A DNA stretch of 49,161 bases from CAZPEV01 sp964585635 (lineage in GTDB: Bacteria; Zixibacteria; MSB-5A5; GN15; JAAZOE01), in assembly GCA_964585635.1 (NCBI GenBank), contig CAZPEV010000004.1, positions 1-49,161 of the forward strand. Reading direction: 5' to 3'. Below are positions 36,658 through 44,432 of the stretch, in pieces. How positions within the stretch are numbered: the first letter of the stretch is position 1; each line of letters opens with the position of its first letter. Under the pieces are notes generated by a model. It had not been told where the DNA came from. It saw nothing but the letters and a program-made list of their open reading frames with translations, and ran no database searches. Made by a program: the position numbers and the translations under genes.

Positions 36658-37780
36658 GGCGTTCCCTTACCCGATTGACAAACGCCAGAAACTCGGCGGC
36701 ATTGACAGCCGCGTCGAACTTCTCGCGGGTGATTTTGCCCAAACCGTCGGCCAGCCGGCGGCGGCAGGCGCCATCGTCGGCCATCTGCCTGATCTTTCGA
36801 CCCAACATATCCACATCTCCGAACGGAATCAGAAAGCCGGTAGCCCCGTCCTCAATAATCTCCACCGCGCCGCCGGCGGGGGTTGATAGTGAGGGAACAC
36901 GATGCCGGCCGGCCTCCAAGAGGACATTGGGGAATCCTTCCGTCGTCGACGTCAGCACAAACAGGTCGAGATCGGCGTAAAACGAATCATTATCGTCAAT
37001 CCACCCGGCCAGGATTATCTTCCGTTGGAACTTCTCCGGAATGAGCCGGGCCAGGGCCTCTCGGCGATTCCCCTCACCCGCTATGATGAACCAGAGATGG
37101 GAATATTGCGCCTGTTCGAGCAGACCGACGGCGGCGGCGATAAACATCCCCTGGTTCTTTTCCGCGGACAACCGTCCCGCGGTGCCGATCAGAAAGGCCT
37201 CCCGCGGAATTTCAAAACGTCTTCTGATCCGTCCTTTTTCCGCCGCCTGATCGTCGATCGGAATGCCGTTGGGTATGTACATCAGGCGGTCCGGGGAAAT
37301 TCCCCGGCGCGCCAATTCGGCCCGTTTCTTCTGTGACACCGCGATGACGCCGTCCATCTTTTTCAGGAATCGGATATCAAGCCATTCATACAGCTTGACC
37401 TTCAAGGTGGTGCGCGTCCAGCCGCGAGAAAAGCTGAAGACCGGCAGTCCGAGGCGGCGGCCGATGGTCAGCGCAAAATAGTCGGCGCGATAATCATGAC
37501 CCACCAGGACATCGTATCCGCCGTCGACCACCACCGCTTCCAACCGCCCCACTGCCGTCCGGTCAAAAGAGCCGTCGATGTCGATGCGATGAACGACAGC
37601 CCCGAGCCCTTCCAACTTGGTGGCATAGGTATTTCGTGCCGGATCGGTTCGCGGGGCAAACGTGGCCACGCCACAGACAATTCCCCGGCGCGACAGAGCG
37701 TTCGTGAGGTACATGATCTGACGTTCCGGGCCGCCAAAGAAAAACGAGGAACGAATATGCAAAATCTTTGGAGTGGTCAT
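36644..37780 (-). CDS. Glycosyltransferase family 4
   Basis: This is a classic GT4 enzyme of 378 residues. The acceptor domain starts KILHIRSSFFFGGPERQIMY. The hinge and donor domain show YIPNGIPIDD, IGTAGRLSAEKNQGMFI, STTEGFPNVLLEAGRHRVPS (E-x7-E motif) and TGFLIPFGDVDML. It overlaps the aminotransferase gene by the four bases ATGA, so the two are translationally coupled; the aminotransferase may prepare an amino-sugar donor used in this locus. Confidence 0.9.
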   Translation of the reverse strand: MTTPKILHIRSSFFFGGPERQIMYLTNALSRRGIVCGVATFAPRTDPARNTYATKLEGLGAVVHRIDIDGSFDRTAVGRLEAVVVDGGYDVLVGHDYRADYFALTIGRRLGLPVFSFSRGWTRTTLKVKLYEWLDIRFLKKMDGVIAVSQKKRAELARRGISPDRLMYIPNGIPIDDQAAEKGRIRRRFEIPREAFLIGTAGRLSAEKNQGMFIAAAVGLLEQAQYSHLWFIIAGEGNRREALARLIPEKFQRKIILAGWIDDNDSFYADLDLFVLTSTTEGFPNVLLEAGRHRVPSLSTPAGGAVEIIEDGATGFLIPFGDVDMLGRKIRQMADDGACRRRLADGLGKITREKFDAAVNAAEFLAFVNRVRERHVKA

Positions 37781-38964
37781 CCGAACAACTCCACGATCCT
37801 GTCAACCAGTCGGAATTTGTCGTTGTCGGCGGCTATATATCGATGGGTCGGCAGCGTGACAAGCGAGCGGGCGATTTGCTCCGCGCCGGGAAGCACGATT
37901 CCGTCCAGGTCCGGGAGGGCCGCAACGGCATTGAGGGCGGTTGGGTACATACCCGAAAGACCCAGGTTCTTCGCCGCCGGCGAATGCAAAATAGCTCGCC
38001 GCCGATGCGGGTCCTTCACCAGCAGGGGAAACCGCAGTGTTCCCGGCTCATTATTCATGGCCGATCGGGGGATAGAGATTCCCACATGGCCGTCAAGGCG
38101 ATCGACATATTGGCGGGAAACCTCCAACCGTCGCTGGTTGAGCGATTCCCCATTTCGGCAGATCTGTGCCAGAAGCCTTAGCTTGAAATCGGATAGCCCC
38201 GATAACGCGAAATCGGGATTAAACTCGCTTCGGCCAAGATGGAGGCCGGGCAGCCGGGAGGGCAGATTATACCATATCGGATGGGTGGCCCGATCGTAGG
38301 ACAAGGCCAGCACGACCTCTTTCCATGAAGGCTGCGCCGATCTGAACTCCGCGGCGATCAATGCTTCGATTCGCTCTCCGATAAAATCATTGTTGGCCGT
38401 AATCAGTCCCCCACCGACCAGCGACAGGTTCTTTCCTCTCCCAAAGGAATAGAATCCGCAATGGCCTCCCGTTCCCAGCAGACGTCCTTGTGCCCTGACG
38501 CCGAAAGCTTGAGCCGCATCATCGATCACCATGATCTCGCTGCCCGCGATTTTCCTTATTTCATCGATATTCAATGCGATCCCGAACAGGTGGCAAACCA
38601 CGATCGCCTTGGTATCCTGATGCTGGGCCAGCGTTCGCCGCAGCTTCTCACGATCATATCCCAGATTGGCGGGGTCGCTGTCGGAGAGGATCGGTGTCAT
38701 CCCGGCCCTGACGACCGCGGCGGCGACGGTGTAGCAGGTGTATCCCGGCAGCACCACTTTTGATCCCGCCGCCAGCGCTGATTTCAGAATGGCGTACAGT
38801 CCCGCCCGCCCGGATGAAACGGGGAAGAGATACCTTGTTCCAAGATAATCGCTAATCCTTTGCAGACTTTGGTCGGCCGACTCGACCGCCCGGCGCGCAG
38901 CCGAGATCTCTCGCCGCGACAATTCCGCCGCGACCGGCGGATATCTGCGGAGCGCCATACCCAT
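37777..38964 (-). CDS. DegT/DnrJ/EryC1/StrS-family aminotransferase
   Basis: This is a PLP-dependent aminotransferase, usually acting on nucleotide keto-sugars to make amino sugars. The start is ATG 38964 (MGMALRRYPPVAAEL), overlapping the upstream stop (TGATG); the frame stays open further upstream, but only as an antisense of the FemAB-like gene. Landmarks: SSGRAGLYAILKSAL (phosphate-binding loop), VLPGYTCYTVAAAVVRAGM, VIDDAAQAFG (Asp that contacts the PLP ring) and FYSFGRGKNLSLVGGGLITA, where the Lys of GKNL is the expected Schiff-base lysine. Length 395 is normal. VPLP.YT rather than the more common PAxT.xAt suggests a peripheral subgroup. An N-deacetylase/acyltransferase set is encoded in the same operon, consistent with amino-sugar chemistry. 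Confidence 0.85.
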   Translation of the reverse strand: MGMALRRYPPVAAELSRREISAARRAVESADQSLQRISDYLGTRYLFPVSSGRAGLYAILKSALAAGSKVVLPGYTCYTVAAAVVRAGMTPILSDSDPANLGYDREKLRRTLAQHQDTKAIVVCHLFGIALNIDEIRKIAGSEIMVIDDAAQAFGVRAQGRLLGTGGHCGFYSFGRGKNLSLVGGGLITANNDFIGERIEALIAAEFRSAQPSWKEVVLALSYDRATHPIWYNLPSRLPGLHLGRSEFNPDFALSGLSDFKLRLLAQICRNGESLNQRRLEVSRQYVDRLDGHVGISIPRSAMNNEPGTLRFPLLVKDPHRRRAILHSPAAKNLGLSGMYPTALNAVAALPDLDGIVLPGAEQIARSLVTLPTHRYIAADNDKFRLVDRIVELFG

Positions 38965-40040
38965 CAGATAAAGTACCTGGCCAAATGCGGGCCGATTAAT
39001 GTGGTGACCGGAAGGGGAAGCCGTTTCCAGACCGCAATTGCCAGCCGGAATTTGGCGTTGTCCGGTTTCAGGTTGGGGATTTTTTTCGGGTCGCCGGCAA
39101 GGTAATCGGTGAAGATCGGAATTTCCTGTGGTCCCCAATTGGTTTTGTAATCGTGGCCGCCGGAGCTGCGCGAGGAGCGCCCAAAGTCGATCGTTCGGAT
39201 CGGCCCCTGGGCCAGCGATCGGATCATTTCCCAGGTCAAATGGTAATTGGCCAATAGATGCTTGTCCCGGTCGGGGTAGCATCCCCAGGCCATCGTCACG
39301 CGGTCCTTAAACGTAAAAAACAACTTCCCGCCCAACGGGCGATCATCCTTATAGGCGATCATCATGCTGGCCTGTTCACGCAAATGATTTAGCACCGAGG
39401 CAAAGAAGCGGCGCGGCATCACCGGCGTGCCATGTTCTTTCATGGCGCGGGCGAACAAGGGATAGAAATGGTCAAGCCGGTCGCGTCCCTGGTACGATGT
39501 CAGGTCTTGTTCGGCGGTCTTTCTGAGCCGGGTGCGGAGCTGCTTGCGAAACGAGGCGAAAATATCATCCGCCGGACGGTTGATATCCAGCCGGTAGGTG
39601 ATGCGATCTTCCCGGGTTTGATCCGCCTGGGGACCGATTCCGCGTCCGGCGTGGCGCAATTCCAGGTAATCGGCTCCGGCTCCCCTGACTACCTGTCGGC
39701 ATCCTTCGACGATCTCCCGTCTGATATCGTCGCTACGGCCCAACAATCCCCCATAATTGAGAAACGGCATGGAGACCAATGCTTTGCCGGTCAGCGGCTG
39801 ATCGAAAATCACAAAGGGGGCGCCGCCGTCAATGACGCCGTGGGTGCGGTGTACGATCAGAATCGATTCCAGTCCAAAGGTTTCCCAGAACACTCTTCCC
39901 CAGGCAGGGTGATGGCAAATATCAGCCTCGTCATCCTGCGCAAGATAATTGAGCCAGGCCGGGTTGTCTTCGCTCAAGGGCATGGCCGTCAGCGAGTCCT
40001 CCATGGGTATGGTGAGGATGTTTTTCAGCCTCAGGGCCAT
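38964..40040 (-). CDS. FemAB-like GNAT transferase, PEP-CTERM/XrtA-associated type
   Basis: This is a double-GNAT FemAB-family protein of 358 residues. The motif IDFGRSSRSSGGHDYKTNWG near the C-terminus and SFRKQLRTRLRKTAEQ in the middle match the pattern of the FemAB proteins found in exosortase A/PEP-CTERM EPS loci (TIGR03019 type). It has no signal peptide and is presumed cytoplasmic. FemAB proteins transfer amino acids from aminoacyl-tRNA to peptidoglycan precursors; the EPS-associated branch is uncharacterised and may attach an acyl or aminoacyl group to the glycan. It starts two bases after the DUF2334-like gene and overlaps the aminotransferase start by one base. Confidence 0.85.
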   Translation of the reverse strand: MALRLKNILTIPMEDSLTAMPLSEDNPAWLNYLAQDDEADICHHPAWGRVFWETFGLESILIVHRTHGVIDGGAPFVIFDQPLTGKALVSMPFLNYGGLLGRSDDIRREIVEGCRQVVRGAGADYLELRHAGRGIGPQADQTREDRITYRLDINRPADDIFASFRKQLRTRLRKTAEQDLTSYQGRDRLDHFYPLFARAMKEHGTPVMPRRFFASVLNHLREQASMMIAYKDDRPLGGKLFFTFKDRVTMAWGCYPDRDKHLLANYHLTWEMIRSLAQGPIRTIDFGRSSRSSGGHDYKTNWGPQEIPIFTDYLAGDPKKIPNLKPDNAKFRLAIAVWKRLPLPVTTLIGPHLARYFI

Positions 40041-40042
40041 GA

Positions 40043-40798
40043 TTATCCCCGTCGCCGGTAAGACATGACGAATAGTCGCTCGAACAGCCGCCGCTTCAGA
40101 TTGGGGCGGACCAGCCCGGCCATCTCGGGGAGTAGCGCCGCGGCCGTCACCACGGTTGGATCTTCGTCACGAAAGAATCGTTCCAGCGCCAACAGGTCGG
40201 CGGTCGACGTCAATTGTGGATGCAGGCAGATGGTATACGCACCGTCGAGCCAGCCGAGCAGGCGCATCCGATGGGGGGCCGACCAGAATATCACCGGCAA
40301 TTGCATCAGACCGTTAATCGATCGCGGATAGAGAAACCACCCGTCCGAAAGCGCCGCAAAGCCGGCCTGGGGCAGCGCCGCCAGCGTCGCCTCGTCATAG
40401 GAATGCCATGGCGGTATAAAAGTCACCGGGTTGAATCCGTGCCGTCCCAGGATTTTCTTGCCCTCAGTCATAGCGGACATTTGGTCCTGGAATGGTCGTC
40501 CCGCGAATTCGGAGGCCTGGTTCAAGGCCAGCAGCCCGCCGTCTTCGGTCCGTTTCAGATGTTGATACCCATGCATGGCGATTTCCCAGCCAAGCTTCTC
40601 CAAATCCGCCAATTCCGAGATGAATACGGCGTCATCGACTTTGCCGAACTTGATCGATGTATCCTGATTATCCGGAATGACCCCGAGGACGGCCGGAATC
40701 CTATATTTCCGAAACAGATCAACCAGGCGATGGAATTTGTCATAGTCCTGGTAGGGAGAAATATCGTCCCATCTGATGATAAAGCGTGCCGGCGGCAT
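40043..40798 (-). CDS. DUF2334-type polysaccharide deacetylase-like protein
   Basis: This is the first gene of the operon, 251 residues, of the NodB-like fold in its DUF2334 variant. Visible motifs: FIIRWDDISPYQDYDKFHRL (the RWDD replaces TFDDG), GVIPDNQD, GWEIAMHGYQHL (HGxxH metal pair) and TFIPPWHSYDEATL (FxPPWxxxD). These contain the residues expected for a metal-dependent deacetylase. No signal peptide is present, so it is predicted to act in the cytoplasm, like the other two deacetylases. The promoter is 45-75 bases upstream. A substrate within the polysaccharide pathway is inferred only from position. Confidence 0.83.
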   Translation of the reverse strand: MPPARFIIRWDDISPYQDYDKFHRLVDLFRKYRIPAVLGVIPDNQDTSIKFGKVDDAVFISELADLEKLGWEIAMHGYQHLKRTEDGGLLALNQASEFAGRPFQDQMSAMTEGKKILGRHGFNPVTFIPPWHSYDEATLAALPQAGFAALSDGWFLYPRSINGLMQLPVIFWSAPHRMRLLGWLDGAYTICLHPQLTSTADLLALERFFRDEDPTVVTAAALLPEMAGLVRPNLKRRLFERLFVMSYRRRG

Positions 40799-40842
40799 CC
40801 CTGGCTGCTATCCTTTCCATACTCCGGGGCGCAATTTGTTAC

Positions 40843-40872
40843 AATATAATCTGTTATAAATATGTCGGTCAA
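40843..40872 (-). promoter_or_regulatory. Main promoter of the polysaccharide operon
   Basis: On the minus strand, TTGACC (40872-40867) is followed after 18 bases by TATATT (40848-40843) in an AT-rich tract unlike its surroundings. The start would be near 40836, about 38 bases before the first gene. It faces away from the tRNA-Met promoter. Confidence 0.6.
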
Positions 40873-40975
40873 GGAAGATGATCGGTTGAGACTATCAGCC
40901 GACATATCCCGTATGGGATCGACGCGGATCGGGTGCGGGCCCTAGGTAATGGCGATTTTTCATTGATAATGGGGC

Positions 40976-41003
40976 TTGACAGCGGCGGAGAATCTATTAC
41001 ATT
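40976..41003 (+). promoter_or_regulatory. Promoter for tRNA-Met
   Basis: A perfect TTGACA (40976-40981) is followed after 16 bases by TACATT (40998-41003). The tRNA begins 18 bases further on. Confidence 0.65.
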
Positions 41004-41020
41004 GTGCCGCTTGCTACAAT

Positions 41021-41094
41021 GGCGGAGTAGCTCAGTTGGTTAGAGCAGCGGAATCATAATCCGCGTGTCCGGGGTTCGAGTCCCTGCTCCGCTA
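41021..41094 (+). tRNA. tRNA-Met (anticodon CAT), probable island attachment site
   Basis: Complete cloverleaf: acceptor GGCGGAG/CTCCGCT with discriminator A, D arm GCTCAGTTGGTTAGAGC, anticodon arm GCGGA-ATCATAA-TCCGC, and a T arm with GGTTCGAGTCC. The sequence resembles elongator tRNA-Met; a lysidine-modified tRNA-Ile2 is less likely but shares the CAT anticodon. No CCA is encoded. The integrase 110 bases downstream, pointing away, makes the 3' end of this gene the likely attL. Confidence 0.93.
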
Positions 41095-41123
41095 TTTTAA
41101 TTCTGGAAAAATTAACTTACCAC

Positions 41124-41161
41124 TTGACAACGACTTATAATTACTTGTAAATAGTTACAAG
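41124..41161 (+). promoter_or_regulatory. Integrase promoter with overlapping inverted repeat
   Basis: TTGACA at 41124-41129 pairs with GTAAAT (41147-41152, 17-base spacer) or TAAATA (41148-41153, 18). A perfect 7-bp inverted repeat, CTTGTAA-ATAG-TTACAAG (41144-41161), sits on the -10 region, as expected for a repressor or recombinase-binding site controlling int. Confidence 0.5.
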
Positions 41162-41167
41162 CGCCCC

Positions 41168-41188
41168 TTGTGACCAATTTGTGACCAA
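41168..41188 (+). repeat. Two 10-bp direct repeats TTGTGACCAA between tRNA-Met and the integrase
   Basis: TTGTGACCAA occurs at 41168-41177 and 41179-41188, a start-to-start distance of 11 bases, so both copies face the same side of the helix. They lie between the putative attachment site and the int start and could be arm-type integrase or excisionase sites. Confidence 0.55.
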
Positions 41189-41206
41189 GATTTCCGGGGA
41201 GGCATT

Positions 41207-42301
41207 ATGGGTTCAATTTATCAACGTGGAAAAGTATACTATCTCGATATGCGGATAAATGGCCGCCGAGTCCGCAAACGGATCGGGACCTCGAAAAAAA
41301 TGGCCGAGGCGGTCAAGGCAGATTTCGAAGTCAAAATTATCAAAAGGGAGTTCGATTTCGAGCCGGCCGACGAACTGATTGGGGAGCTTTTCAAGTCCTA
41401 TCTCGAGTATTCCAAGACCAACCACGCCCCAGGGACCTACCGACGTTACTGGGAGGTCACCCGGAATTTCGGCGTTTACCTGGCCTTTTTCCATCCCGAC
41501 GTCAAGCTGATATCCCAACTCAACCTCGGCATTTTCGAGGATTATAAAACCTACCGAAAGAACACCAGCCCGACCGAGCTGAAACTACCCGATGATTTCC
41601 CTTTTGAAATTCCCGCCAATTGCTTTCGGGGCAAGGCCAGGACGATCAATTACGAGATTAAGAGCCTGCGGTCGATTCTGAATTTCGGGATCAAACGGGG
41701 GATGTGTCGGGACAACCCCGCCAAGGGGGTCACCTCGCTGAAGGTGAACGATTCCAAGGCGCCCCGGTTTCTGACCTTCAAGGAATGCGATCTGTTCTTG
41801 AAGAACTGTGATGAGCCGTTGTACCCGATTTTCTACACATTCCTGAACACCGGCCTTCGGTTGGGGGAGCTTTTGAACCTCCAGTGGGCCGATATCGACT
41901 TTGCCCGGGGAAAACTGATTGTCAGGAAGAAGGATTTCTGGATACCCAAGGCGGGGGAGAGGGAGGTTCCGCTAAACGATGGCATGGTCAAGCTGCTGAA
42001 GAAGATCAAGCCCTCCGAGGCCAACCAGAAGGATTTCGTCTTTCCAGGCAAGAACGGGGAGGTCCTCCGGCGCAAGCTTCGGAAAGACCTGATCCGGATT
42101 GCCCGCAAGGCCGGTATCGAAAATCTGACCAGTATTCACAGCCTCCGCCATACTTTTGCCAGCCATCTGGTCATGCGGGGAGTCGATCTGCCGACCGTCC
42201 AGAAGCTCCTTGGCCATTCCGATATCACGACAACCATGGTTTATTCGCATCTTGCTCCCGATCACCTTGTCGACGCTGTCAACAAGCTGACATTCCCCTG
42301 A
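41207..42301 (+). CDS. int: Tyrosine site-specific recombinase (tRNA-associated integrase)
   Basis: This is a phage-type integrase of 364 residues that would integrate and excise the island at tRNA-Met. It has a strong SD (GGGGAGG) 4-5 bases before the ATG. The N-terminus GSIYQRGKVYYLDMRINGRR is an AP2-like arm-binding domain. The SAM-like core-binding domain spans ~50-165, and the catalytic domain holds R218 (NTGLRLGEL), H311-x-x-R314 (HSLRHTFASH), H337 (LLGHSD) and nucleophile Y346 (TTTMVYSHL). All catalytic residues are intact, so it should be active. Its 3' end overlaps the 3' end of the opposing excisionase-like gene by 40 bases. Confidence 0.95.
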   Translation: MGSIYQRGKVYYLDMRINGRRVRKRIGTSKKMAEAVKADFEVKIIKREFDFEPADELIGELFKSYLEYSKTNHAPGTYRRYWEVTRNFGVYLAFFHPDVKLISQLNLGIFEDYKTYRKNTSPTELKLPDDFPFEIPANCFRGKARTINYEIKSLRSILNFGIKRGMCRDNPAKGVTSLKVNDSKAPRFLTFKECDLFLKNCDEPLYPIFYTFLNTGLRLGELLNLQWADIDFARGKLIVRKKDFWIPKAGEREVPLNDGMVKLLKKIKPSEANQKDFVFPGKNGEVLRRKLRKDLIRIARKAGIENLTSIHSLRHTFASHLVMRGVDLPTVQKLLGHSDITTTMVYSHLAPDHLVDAVNKLTFP

Positions 42302-42600
42302 TCCTGATTTTCGGCCGGTTTGACCTTTTGCCGTCTTGGTGGGCGATATCTTTCCGACTGCAGCTCCCGCCAGATATTTTCCGACGAGGCCCTCGTGTCT
42401 TGCCCTTGCTTAGTATGCTTCTCCAACCACCGTGTGATATCGCTCTCTCGGAATCTTAGAAGCTTCCCAACCTTGGTGAATGGAATACACCCCTGATGCG
42501 TCCATTTGTAGATGGTCTGAATCCGAACCCCCAAATATTCGGCCAGTTCCTCTTTGGTCAGGAGTTTTTCCAAGGTTTTAGTATCCCCGTATGCCACCAA
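42262..42600 (-). CDS. xis: Excisionase-like helix-turn-helix protein
   Basis: This protein has a winged-HTH 'excisionase family' (HTH_17, MerR-like) DNA-binding domain: TKEELAEYLGVRIQTIYKWT followed by the wing GKLLRFRESDITRWLEKH. A ~45-residue basic tail (RYRPPRRQKVKP) follows. The start is uncertain (TTG 42600 or GTG 42597; no ATG precedes the HTH). It begins right after the stop of the second recombinase, so it is probably co-transcribed with it, and runs into the end of the first integrase. Likely a recombination directionality factor or repressor for one of the two recombinases. Confidence 0.8.
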   Translation of the reverse strand: MVAYGDTKTLEKLLTKEELAEYLGVRIQTIYKWTHQGCIPFTKVGKLLRFRESDITRWLEKHTKQGQDTRASSENIWRELQSERYRPPRRQKVKPAENQDQGNVSLLTASTR

Positions 42601-42603
42601 AGG

Positions 42604-43689
42604 TCATATAAGTCGCCCCAATTCATGAAGGAGGTCTTTGGCCCTTGCCTTATCTTCTTCTTTTGAAGAAGGGTTGAAATCGATTTTGTCGATCACTTCA
42701 TTGACACGATGGTCATCCAATTTCCCATACGTCAAAAGAGTCGTCCCAATATGTTCATGACCGAAATTCTGGCTGATCGCCCTCATTTCCTCGGCGTTGT
42801 GGCAGCGCCTCATTGCCAATTGAATCGCTGCATGTCTAAATGTGTGCGGGTGATAATATTGAAGACCTGCCTTGCCAGCACGCTTCTCGAGGATATGCCT
42901 GATAGATCCTGTGCCTTTCCAGAATATGGGCTCAACCTCCCGGGATATGAACGCAAGACCACCGGAAACCTGTTGGACCTTGCTGCGTGGAAATAATGGG
43001 TCAGAATCCGAAAAGAGCTTGTTCGACTTGAGATGAATTGCCCATTCGACAACGTACTCAACCAGCCTTTTGTCGAATTTTAGAAGAATCGATGGAATCA
43101 CTTTCCCAAATTTGGTGTCAACACCGTATTTGGGATCTTGCGTAATCTTCAAACTCTCTGTATCGAAACAACCCAGCGGCAGCGTGGCGACCGCCTTGTC
43201 TCTCATGCCGCTGAGAAGAAGGAAGGCTATGATGGCCCGGTCTCTTTGATCAATCTCTGTCCTTATTTCGATGGAGTCAGCAAGGCGCGTGATGTACTCA
43301 AGCGTCGGAAATTCTACGACTCTGGCCGATGTCACCTCACGGACCGTCTTTTTGTCGAGAGATAGATACGAAACATTATCGAGGTTTATCCGCGATTTAT
43401 AGCCGGGTTGGCCGGAAAGCCAGGTCAAGAATCTTTTCATGTGGCGAAGGTAATAGTATATCGTTACCGCCGAAATGGGATTACCGTTATGCTTTCTTTC
43501 TGACAACCATTTCTTGAATCCGATCGCCTTTCTCTGGCTAAATTCGGCGAAGTCGGCGTTCCGAGTGAAATCCTCGTAAAGCCAGATGGCCTTCTCAATA
43601 GAGGAAATGGAGGTTTCTGAAAACCCAACGGCGTCCCTCATCCACCCCAAATACTTTCTCTTAATCTTTTCGTTTTTGATGTTTGCCAT
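42604..43689 (-). CDS. Second tyrosine recombinase
   Basis: This 361-residue tyrosine recombinase is clearly distinct from the tRNA-proximal integrase. The SAM-like core-binding domain is at ~10-100 (TIYYYLRHMKRFLTWLSGQP). The catalytic residues are R163 (LLSGMRDKAV), H282-x-x-R285 (PHTFRHAAIQLAMRR), H311 (NFGHEHIG) and nucleophile Y321 (TTLLTYGKLDD). It starts one base after the stop of the HTH/Cys4 gene (TGAGATG), so the two are coupled, and is followed immediately by the excisionase-like gene. The three form one minus-strand unit that could be a self-contained mobile module inside the island. Confidence 0.92.
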   Translation of the reverse strand: MANIKNEKIKRKYLGWMRDAVGFSETSISSIEKAIWLYEDFTRNADFAEFSQRKAIGFKKWLSERKHNGNPISAVTIYYYLRHMKRFLTWLSGQPGYKSRINLDNVSYLSLDKKTVREVTSARVVEFPTLEYITRLADSIEIRTEIDQRDRAIIAFLLLSGMRDKAVATLPLGCFDTESLKITQDPKYGVDTKFGKVIPSILLKFDKRLVEYVVEWAIHLKSNKLFSDSDPLFPRSKVQQVSGGLAFISREVEPIFWKGTGSIRHILEKRAGKAGLQYYHPHTFRHAAIQLAMRRCHNAEEMRAISQNFGHEHIGTTLLTYGKLDDHRVNEVIDKIDFNPSSKEEDKARAKDLLHELGRLI

Positions 43690-43690
43690 C

Positions 43691-44191
43691 TCATTCTTCT
43701 CTTACGAGATTGTGAGCATTTAAGGGGGGACACGAGTCACTATTTAATCCCTCTTCAGCTCTCGTAATCATTGCGCGAAAAAGGTCATAAACCGGACTGG
43801 GAAACGACCCAAACCGGTATACGGTCGCACTGCATATACTACACTTCCCCCTAAATTGGATGCTTCGTTTGCCACGTCCCAGGAGGCGGCCGGTATTGAT
43901 AATCTGAACATCGGCACGGTGTGACTGGCGTGCTTCCTTGCAACGCGCGCAGTAAAATTGGTCATTGTTAAGTCGCCGCCGTTTAGAGGCACGCCTTTTC
44001 TGCAGGAACTGCTGAATATCTCTCCCTAGAAATAGAAGCGGTTTCTCCGATTCTTCAATTGGTTTCATTCCGGCCTTATGCCATGTCCGTACCGTCTGCT
44101 GATGTACCTTAAACAGCGCGGCGATTTCGGTGACGGAGTACGATCGACGAACCCTAATCAGCCTGATGTTTTTGGCCAATTTTCGTATCAT
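43691..44191 (-). CDS. HTH protein with a Cys4 zinc-ribbon-like domain, partner of the second recombinase
   Basis: About 166 residues from ATG 44191 (MIRKLAKNIRLIRVRRSY); a TTG at 44209 would add six. Residues ~18-65 form an HTH (SVTEIAALFKVHQQTVRTWH) with a wing-like LLFLGRDIQQFLQKRR. A basic linker (RRASKRRRLNN) leads to two CxxC pairs, FYCARCKEARQ and GKCSICSATVYR, about 38 residues apart: a predicted zinc ribbon. I know no assigned function. The tight coupling to a tyrosine recombinase suggests a DNA-binding accessory factor or regulator for recombination. No clear SD is visible; a weak promoter (TTGGTT/TAGAAT, minus strand, 44288-44261) may drive it. Confidence 0.75.
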   Translation of the reverse strand: MIRKLAKNIRLIRVRRSYSVTEIAALFKVHQQTVRTWHKAGMKPIEESEKPLLFLGRDIQQFLQKRRASKRRRLNNDQFYCARCKEARQSHRADVQIINTGRLLGRGKRSIQFRGKCSICSATVYRFGSFPSPVYDLFRAMITRAEEGLNSDSCPPLNAHNLVREE

Positions 44192-44432
44192 ATCATGACG
44201 CCCGATCAAAACGCTTCCATGCGGAAGAACCTCGTGTCCATCTTGGAAATCTTGGATTGTATTCTATTCCCATACCGGTTCCAACCAATCCGTTACCGGC
44301 AGGGGGCTTTTTGGGGGAAGTCATTGGGGGACTTTATTCCGATTTCACATTCTTTCATCCTGCCAGCAGATTCTTTTGGAACCCTATTGACAGACGACTG
44401 TGAAGTCGCTTATAAAGTACCTGCTTGCGCAA

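Noticed and set aside
37777..39282. Longer aminotransferase starting at 39282
   Set aside because: The extension lies within the FemAB-like gene and has low-complexity composition; ATG 38964 with TGATG coupling matches the family start.
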